From Simmondsia chinensis (taxonomy: Eukaryota; Streptophyta; Magnoliopsida; Caryophyllales; Simmondsiaceae): 64,000 bases of DNA. Where the stretch lies: positions 34,996,911 through 35,060,910 of the forward strand of contig JAGTTD010000007.1 of assembly GCA_018398585.1 (NCBI GenBank), given 5' to 3'. Each line of letters opens with the position of its first letter. Position 1 is the stretch's first letter. Below are positions 57,371-64,000 of this stretch, piece after piece. Under the pieces are notes generated by a model. That model did no database searches. It was not told where the DNA came from and saw only the letters and a list, made by a program, of their open reading frames with translations. A program made the translations under genes and the position numbers.

Positions 57371-59496
57371 TACAACAACGACAACAACAAACCCAGTGCC
57401 TCAAAGGCTTTTTTTTTTGGGGGGGGGAGGGGGGGGGGGGGGGGGGGGGCGGGTTAAGATGTACACAGCCTTACCCCTTCAGGGTGCTAACCCAAACAAA
57501 AGCTGTGTCCAAGGACCCCCAACCTAAAAAACATAACGACATACTAGCATAATAGCAATAACACATAAAGAGTATAAAGCATAAAGCAACTACAAGCAAT
57601 AAGTAAGAAGCAATGTAGCCCAAAGCAACGGGCAGCAAGCAGTAAGGCGCCAATAAGCCTAGGGGCGCTAAGACTAGCCTAGTTATGTTCGTCTCTGCCA
57701 AACCGCTATATCTGCTACACCTATGCTAGCTTTCCACTCACCTCTATCTAAGGTCATCTCCATTCAGCTCTTCTTTGGCCTACCTCTCCCTCTCCTCCCA
57801 TCCGTAGTATGGAGTTGCTCGTATCTCCTGACAGGGGCAGTGGTCGGTCTCCTTCGAACATGCCTAAACCACCGCAAACGTGGCTCCCTCAACTTATCCT
57901 CGCTTGGGTCCACGCCCAATCTGCTTCTTATAACGTCATTTCTGATCCTATCCTTCCTTGGGTGTCCATACATCCACCGCAACATCCTTATTTCCGCCAC
58001 CTTCAACTTCTGCGTATGATGCCATTTAATTGGCACTCCGCATCATATGACACGGCCGATCTCACTCCCGTCTTATAGTATTTTCCCTTTAATTCTAACA
58101 GGAACTTTCTATCGCATAGCACCGCAGAGGCTATCCCCCATTTATGCCAGCCTACTTTAGTCCGATTTTTGACTTCCTCGTCAACTTTTTTGTCCTGCTG
58201 CACTATGGATCCCAAACATTTAAAACAGTTTTTTTTTGAAATGGACTCTAATCCAATCTTGATGTATTCCACTCTTGGCCTAGATGAGGTACAGAACTTG
58301 AGTTCCATATATTCAGTCTCGAATCGACTGAGTCATAAGTCTTTCAATTCCAAGGCCCTTTACCAAAGTTCCAGCTTCTCATTCACCTCTTCTCTAGACT
58401 CCCCCACTAAAACTATATCATCCACGAAGAGCATGCACCAAGACACGTCCCCTAGGGTGTGCCTAGTGAGCTCATCCATAACAAGAATGAACAAGAACGA
58501 ACTCAAGGAAGATCCTTGGTGTACCCCAACTATAATGGGGAAAGCATCTGTCTCCCCGTAACTCGTACATGTCTTTAATGGCTCGGATATAGGACACGGG
58601 GGTGCCTTTCTTCTCCATAAGACCTCTCTAGGCACTCTATCATATGCCTTCTCCAAATCAATAAAAACAATGTGAAGATCCTTCTGCCTATCGCTATAGT
58701 GCTCTATCCGCCTTAATAGATGGATGGCTTCTATTGTCGATCTACTAGGCAGAAATCCAAATTGGTTCTCTGACACCCCTATTTGTTGCCGTAACCTTCT
58801 TTCTATGACCCGCTCCCATAGCTTCAGAGTGTGGCTCATTAGTTGGATACCCCTATAGTTAGCACAGCTCTGAATGTCGCCTTTGTTCTTACAGATCGAA
58901 ATTCATGTGCTCTCCCTCCACTCATCAGGCATCTTCTTACCTTAAAGAATTTGGTTTGAACAGTTTAGTCAGCCAACCAATGCCCTTCTCTCCAATGCAT
59001 TTCTACGCCTCAATGGATATTCCATCTACGCCAACTACTTTACCCCTGCCCATCTTTTTTAGGGCTTCCCTGACTTCTTCATGTCTAATTTGCCTACAGT
59101 AACAATAGTTCTAGTGCTTCTCAGATGCTTGGAGTTCTCCAACAGCTATATCTGTATCCCCCTGTTTGCTGAACAGATCGTGGAAGTATGCTTTCTACCT
59201 AGCTTTAATTTATTGCTCGTCCACAAGCACTTGGCCACCCTCTCCTTTTATGCACTTTACTCGATCCAGGTCCCTAGTCCTTATTTCTCTCGCTTTAGCA
59301 ATCTTATATAAGTCCCTAGCTCCCTCCTTAATATCCAGCCTTTCGTAGAAATCCTCATAGGCTTTGGATTGTGCTTCTCTGACTACAATCTTTGCTTCTT
59401 TCTTGGCTTGCTTCTACGTTGTTTCTTGTCCTCGTCTCCACCTCGATCCCACTCCTTAAAACAGTCTCGTTTGGCCTTAATCTTCTCATGTTTGAA
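57371..59496 (-). mobile_element. RTE-type LINE, 5'-truncated, with dead reverse transcriptase
   Basis: This is the largest RTE copy (about 2.1 kb), minus strand. A likely target duplication is GAATGAGATCTAC (57358-57370) and GAATGAGATCTGC (59497-59509). From 5' to 3' the broken frames give a lysine/arginine-rich linker (KEAKIVVREAQSKAYEDFYE), reverse-transcriptase blocks, and a conserved C-terminus ([20 protein letters not shown] ... [19 protein letters not shown]). The 3' untranslated region ends in the shared tail (GGTTGGGGGTCCTTGGACAC) and a (TTG)n-type end. The tail's C-run has expanded to about 30 bp (57419-57449). Many stops and frameshifts; not active. Confidence 0.85.
58360..58839 (-). 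pseudogene. RTE reverse-transcriptase fragment
   Basis: The longest open block of the LINE, 159 codons. It contains [58 protein letters not shown] (catalytic FxDxxKAYD block), [20 protein letters not shown] and the active-site block FVDDIVLV, where the usual FADD is FVDD. A segment between REVLW and the GVHQG block is out of phase relative to the family, which indicates an indel. The enzyme would copy LINE RNA at a nicked target; this copy is broken upstream and downstream. Confidence 0.85.
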
Positions 59497-60254
59497 GAAT
59501 GAGATCTGCTCAGAAACATTATTCCAACTATGGAAATAGTAGCCCTGTTCAACAGTTGATCCTTATCATTTAAGCCCCCCATAGACAAATCTCGTACAAT
59601 ATAGTAGTTCTTTCAACATCGTGCATATGCAAGTTATACGGCACTTATACTGCATAGTTCAAGGACCTAGAGACTTATGCTGCATAGGTTTTTAAAAGAT
59701 TCAAGCATATAGTTAACCATGGTAGCACAACATACAACACACAAGTCCTAGCAAGGGTCTGGTAAATGAATAAATAAGAACAGAATTCGACCAATCATTA
59801 AAATATAACTACATATGACTACTTTAGAGCGTTCACTACAAGCTAATAATAATATATCACATTTGCACACCTATCAAAGAAAGCTACTTTTTTGGGAGCT
59901 TTTGCAAAATTCACACTTATTCTCAATTGGAGAAAATGAATATACAACTATACGTCAGCATGCATTGATGTTCTATAATCAAGATAAGCAAGAAATTAAA
60001 TGTTTATAAAAGAACTGCTTTAATAAGAGTAAATACAAATAATGATTACAAGAAATTCGATCAACAAAATGAGTATTAGTGCAAGAAGGCTTTTGACATT
60101 GTAACTGAATCTTACCAAAAACTGTGGGTGTTACTGAAAGAAGAATTTCCCACGAAGTATGATGAAGATGCCTCCCGAACTGACAATGTGGATGCAGCAT
60201 TTTGATGGCATTTAAATTACACGTATAATGGAGCTACGTTGTTAGTCCACACCT

Positions 60255-63230
60255 CTATGCTCTTTGTTCATTGTAATTCTCAAGGATTGGAGCACCTGGC
60301 CCATATATCAAACGACAGCGATCATTGAATGAGCCAACCAACCTTGAGACCACCTCCCTAAAGAACATCGAAGCCACCTGGAGAACATGAGGCATCACCC
60401 AACTGAGAATACATGCAGCAGATATTTATCACACGAATCCACAGTATATTCAGTGACATGAATCTTCAAGGACAATATGCAATTAATAATATCAAACTGC
60501 TATGTTTAAAGTACAAGAAGGTATATAAACCATCACTTCTCTATACCACTTTCTTTTTCCTACCTGCTTATCTTCTCATAGGTAACATAAAGGATCATAC
60601 CCAATGGGTAAGTAACACTTAACCGAACTTTTTTCTTTACATTGGTAATGTCGTGGGGGAGGAGGGATGCCGGATTCGAACCCGGCAAAGTGGAAATCAG
60701 CTTACTTCCTTTACCAAATAGAAGAACACGAGGACATGCCAAAGGTGATAGGTAAATTGAAAAATGTATAACACAGTAACAGAAGGAGCACCAAAATCAA
60801 TACCTGACGATAAAGTGGTGATTGAAACTTGAAATCTACCAAGAAGTGAAGATTACAAGTTTCTGGTGTAGGTCCTGGATTGAATTCCCAGATGTTTATT
60901 AGGTGCTCGAAGAGGTTGCTTTCCGAGGATGTTGTCTGAAGAAACATTACACGAAAAGTGAACCCTAGAATCAGCAAAACTTTCAATGAATCTCCAATTG
61001 GGGTCTGCAAAGGGGCTATATGTAAGCTACAACTCACTATATCCAATGCTCTGAAGCTTTTGTGCTCAAAACCACATAGAACGTGGTGTTTCTCCTCCCA
61101 GTAACAAGATCATGAGAAACAAAGACCCCTCAAAAAAAACAAAAGCAATAAAAAGATGAAGCACAAGTCTTCTGGGTAGATTTTACAAACCATGTTAAGC
61201 TATAAATGGCATCTACTATTGGGTGTTCTTCTTTACAATAACAGTGTTTGGACTAGCTTGCATGCACCTCTGGATCGCGTGTACCGACAATTCGGAAGTT
61301 TTCTTATGCTTTATAGAGTAAATAGTGCCTCATGGACCCAGTAAGTGGCTCAAAGGAATTGCTTACATCCAATGGCAAGATTTAAACTCCATACCCGCAA
61401 GGACCAAGTGCCTTAACACTTGAGCCAACCCCTAGGGGTTTACTATTTGATATTACCTCTTAATTATCTTCTACAACTGTCTTTACTCAGCGTGAATCGG
61501 TACAATATTTGTGCAATTAAGAGTTTCCTATATAGTTGTTTGAAAGAAAGACACACATGTAGAATAAAGTATCAGCCATATAAAGAGATTTGTTGTTCTA
61601 TCTCGGCATTTAGATGGAAACTGTCCGGTTAGCTTCAAAGTGCATGCTGTCAAAAGAGAAAGAGTTTCAAGATGAGAACTTCTATCATCTAGCCAATGGC
61701 AAAACATCTTGTCACATTTCCACAAATGATGGCATCGACCACAACTGCAGCATCCTAATCAAATATTGTCACCCAATGTAATCAAATGCAGTAGGCAGCA
61801 GATTTTGAAGTGGCTAAATATGCATAGAACACAAGCTACAGGCCAAAGGCAGCAATTGGAATATGAATCATCAATAATATTGTTATCGAGTAAAATTTCT
61901 CAAATACACGGCTTAGAAGCAATGTGCCATAAGAACCCACAGCAAGATTGTGACTCATTTGGCAACGTCCATAACACCATCATTTTCCACACTATAATCA
62001 AGACAGCAAATGGAATATCATTCTTCTTGCTTCTCACAAGATGCATTTTATAACTTTTCTTCCGAATCATTACCTCAACAACAACAAACCCAGTGCCTCG
62101 AAGGGCTCCTGCCTAAATAGGGTTTGGGGGGGAGAGATATGCGCAGCCTTATCCCTTTGGCGCGTTACCCTAAAGAGAGGCTGTGTCCGGGGACACTCAA
62201 CCTGAGAAGCATAAAGCATATAGCATACAAGCATAAAAGCATAAAGGCATAGAAGATTGCAAGCAACTAAACTTAAGAGCAGAAGAGCAAACAAAGCAAG
62301 AAAATAGAAAGCAATAGGCAGCAAAAGGTAATAAAACAGCTCCCGCCATATCAAGTCAATCAAACAGGCATACCTAATAGCCTAGAGGCACTAGTTGCTA
62401 GCTAAAATATGCTCCTCAATTCTAAACCGCCACATCAGCTACCTTTATACTAACCCTCCACTGAGCTCTATCTAAGGCCATCTCCTCGTGTAAGTTTAGG
62501 TGGGTGAGGTCATTTCGGATCATCTCCATCCATCTCTTTTTTGGCATGCCCGTCCCTCTCCTCCCTATAGTAGTACGGAGTTGTTCGCATCTCCTGACAA
62601 AGGCAATGGTCAGTCTCCTCCTAACATGCCCAAACCATCACAAATGGTGCTTCCTCAATTTCCGAATCATTACCTCTTCCCCCAAAACTTTTTCCCAATC
62701 CAAACGCATAAAGCCGTAGCAAAAATATCATGGACGAAGAATATTACACTCAACATATAAAATTTAGGGTCTACCTTGTAATGGAAGTATTAGACAAACT
62801 CAAACAAATAGCCAGGATCCCCAGGCCCTTCGATTTCTATACATATACATTTGTCCGCCCTCTCCCCAGACTAGGTCAACTAGGCCCAAAAATGAAACTT
62901 CCGTAGGTACCAAAAACCAAACATAAGGAAGCTTCACATAGTTTTTATTAACATTTCCATAAAAATGTCACAGGAACATCCCGCAAATATATAGACTTTT
63001 CACGGAACAGCTTAGGAGAGGCCAATTTGTTTACCTTAATTGACTTCGGTTTGTTTAGCACCACATGAGAAACATAACTCTCAACAAGGAATTTGAAACC
63101 AATTTCAAGTTCAGCGTCAAAAGATCCATCTGGATATCGTCGAATTACATCAGATCGCTGACACCAGGGAAGAAAATCTTCATACAAGTCAACAGCCGCT
63201 ACCACTGCAAATAACTGCTCTGGGCTGTAC
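60255..63230 (-). CDS. COQ10: Coenzyme Q-binding protein COQ10, partial (exons 63230-63035, 60935-60804, 60377-60255)
   Basis: COQ10 is a mitochondrial inner-membrane-associated START/SRPBCC protein that binds coenzyme Q and supports its use in respiration. Three phase-consistent exons on the minus strand give about 149 residues: YSPEQLFAVVAAVDLYEDFL...PWCQRSDVIRRYPDGSFDAE...LEIGFKFLVESYVSHV, then TTSSESNLFEHLINIWEFNP...FLVDFKFQSPLYRQ, then VASMFFREVVSRLVGSFNDR...RLIYGPGAPILENYNEQRA and TAG. Borders are canonical: donors AAG|GTAAAC and CAG|GTATTG, acceptors TTTCTTCAG and TTCTCCAG; the first exon starts in phase 2 after CACAATCAG. The frame is intact, so the gene looks functional. The N-terminal exon with the targeting peptide was not found up to position 64000 and probably lies beyond. 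The 2.1-kb intron contains an RTE LINE and a tRNA-like SINE. Confidence 0.93.
60612..60720 (-). repeat. tRNA-like SINE fragment in COQ10 intron
   Basis: The minus strand contains TTGGTAAAGGAAGTAAGC and CCGGGTTCGAATCCGG, a perfect T-arm/B-box palindrome, followed by CATCCCTCCTCCCCC. A complete tRNA cloverleaf cannot be drawn, so this is probably a tRNA-derived repeat. It sits in the 426-bp intron between the last two COQ10 exons. Confidence 0.5.
61325..61440 (-). repeat. tRNA-derived SINE-like sequence in COQ10 intron
   Basis: The minus strand reads GGGGTTGGCTCAAGTGTTAAGG (A box TGGCTCAAGTG) and about 25-30 bp on GGTATGGAGTTTAAATCTTG (B-box-like). Box order and spacing fit a tRNA-derived SINE head. 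The ends are not resolved. Confidence 0.5.
62077..62659 (-). mobile_element. RTE LINE 3' end (583 bp) in the COQ10 intron
   Basis: A perfect 17-bp target duplication TTCCGAATCATTACCTC (62060-62076 and 62660-62676) gives exact ends. The 5'-truncated copy encodes remnants of the RTE C-terminus (minus strand: WFGHVRRRLTIAFVRRCEQL ... RWMEMIRNDLTHLNLHEEMA ... DRAQWRVSIKVADVAV), then an A/G-rich untranslated region and the shared tail ending (TTG)n. It has the same orientation as COQ10 and lies deep in the intron, so splicing need not be affected. Confidence 0.92.
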
Positions 63231-63234
63231 CTGA

Positions 63235-64000
63235 TTGTGGACAAGAGAAAAAAAGAACTCATGCATTGGCAAACTAATTACAAAGGCAACATAAAAACAA
63301 GTGTAAATCCATTAGGGGAGAGGAATTAGAATCTGTAGAAACCTGGCACACAAAATATATCAGGCAGCATCAAGCTGACGGATGGATAATGCATAACTTT
63401 CAAGAAGAAACTAGAAAACGGAGATGAGAGACTAGTCATTATGACACTTCAAGAAGAAAGAGAAAAGGTGAGCATGTAAACACATGGCCCTACTCTCATG
63501 GCCGAGCCATCAAGTTAACAGTGCTGCACTCCCTCTCTTGCCCTCACCTCCACCTTCACCCCTAACCCCCACCCCAGAAAAGGAATCATACAAGTTAATA
63601 TTCAAATGTTCTTTTTTTATCAGAAAGAGAGAATATATTAAGAAGAGAGAATGCACGAAGAATCAAGGACAAGATGTCCTCAAAATTACAAAATTCAACA
63701 ATAAAAAACCAGGAATAATAGCATAAAGTCCTCCAATTCCAATGCGAATCAACTAAAGTTGCATCAGCAAAACCCCCAAACTCTTTGTCCAAAGACCTCC
63801 TAAAACGATCACCTTTTCCCATAAGAAATTAACTGGTGTACACTTAGCTCATCAATCCTAGTTTTTTTAGTTGCAAAATTTTGCAGAAGTGAAGGCCCTA
63901 GACATTCTTGTTCAAACATATCGGTCCCTACTTTTCAGTCGCAACTAGTGGTTGAAGCACAAGGCCATTCTATTTATGGTCGAGATACTCACACTCATAC
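63235..64000. other. COQ10 upstream intron or flank, nothing recognised
   Basis: The exon for the N-terminal part of COQ10 was looked for on the minus strand and not found. 63590-63830 resembles dispersed repeat DNA (open frame GKGDRFRRSLDKEFGGFADA) but was not classified. Confidence 0.35.

Noticed and set aside
58169..58561. 130-codon open frame on the plus strand
   Set aside because: It is the antisense shadow of the RTE reverse-transcriptase region.
60640..60700. Functional tRNA gene
   Set aside because: The T-arm palindrome CCGGGTTCGAATCCGG is good, but acceptor and anticodon arms cannot be formed. A tRNA-derived repeat is more likely.

Overview
This is plant nuclear DNA, most likely from a dicot. 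It is AT-rich and gene-poor. It carries spliced exons with canonical GT-AG borders, plant-type RTE and L1 retrotransposons, Copia and Gypsy LTR pieces, a 5S-rRNA-derived SINE family and many MITE or foldback DNA transposons. No bacterial operon, CRISPR array or organellar gene cluster was seen. Nearly all long open frames are chance frames inside repeats.

Host genes. The only gene recognised with confidence is the 3' part of COQ10 (coenzyme Q-binding START protein), minus strand, in three exons between 63230 and 60255. Its N-terminal exon is not found before the right edge. A tentative two-exon gene for an 85-residue protein of unknown function lies on the minus strand at 51190-50286. Everything else is repeat DNA or unassigned AT-rich spacer.

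The dominant theme is one retrotransposon partnership. Seven 5'-truncated RTE-type LINE pieces, all minus strand (27.4, 29.2, 48.3, 49.7, 55.7, 57.4-59.5 and 62.1-62.7 kb), end in the same tail of about 120 bp. That tail is also the 3' half of about 18 SINE-type copies across the window. The SINE heads are 5S rRNA, in two subfamilies that differ at the 5S/tail junction and in the terminal motif (A: GTATGTTCC-type end; B: TTG-repeat end). One copy (50.7 kb) has an unrelated head. Target-site duplications of 10-20 bp can be read directly for most copies.

Layout. 0-15 kb: AT-rich spacer, a tandem 138-bp repeat, 5S-SINEs, a short-LTR Copia 5' end (4.3 kb), foldbacks, and a 2.19-kb solo LTR that splits a SINE. 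15-30 kb: MULE and foldback elements, a GAGCC-repeat element, a Gypsy 5' end (LTR, PBS, gag start), SINEs, a MITE family and an RTE end. 30-38 kb: the 3' end of a minus-strand LTR element with 218-bp repeats, a broken L1 ORF1, and a hAT-like element. 38-48 kb: SINEs (one split by a 218-bp solo LTR), MITEs, tRNA-type SINEs, and a nested block of GC-rich foldbacks. That block holds a 1252-bp Mutator-like element with an array of AACCGCG/CGCGGTT palindromes. 48-64 kb: RTE ends, the two host genes, and a degenerate Copia element with both LTRs.

Nested order readable from target duplications: SINE tail in MITE (13.7 and 25.6 kb); B SINE in RTE remnant (29.3 kb); solo LTRs in SINEs (8.3 and 38.4 kb); MULE in foldback (46.4 kb); RTE and tRNA-like SINEs in COQ10 introns. 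Family names rest on structure and remembered motifs only; no database search was possible.
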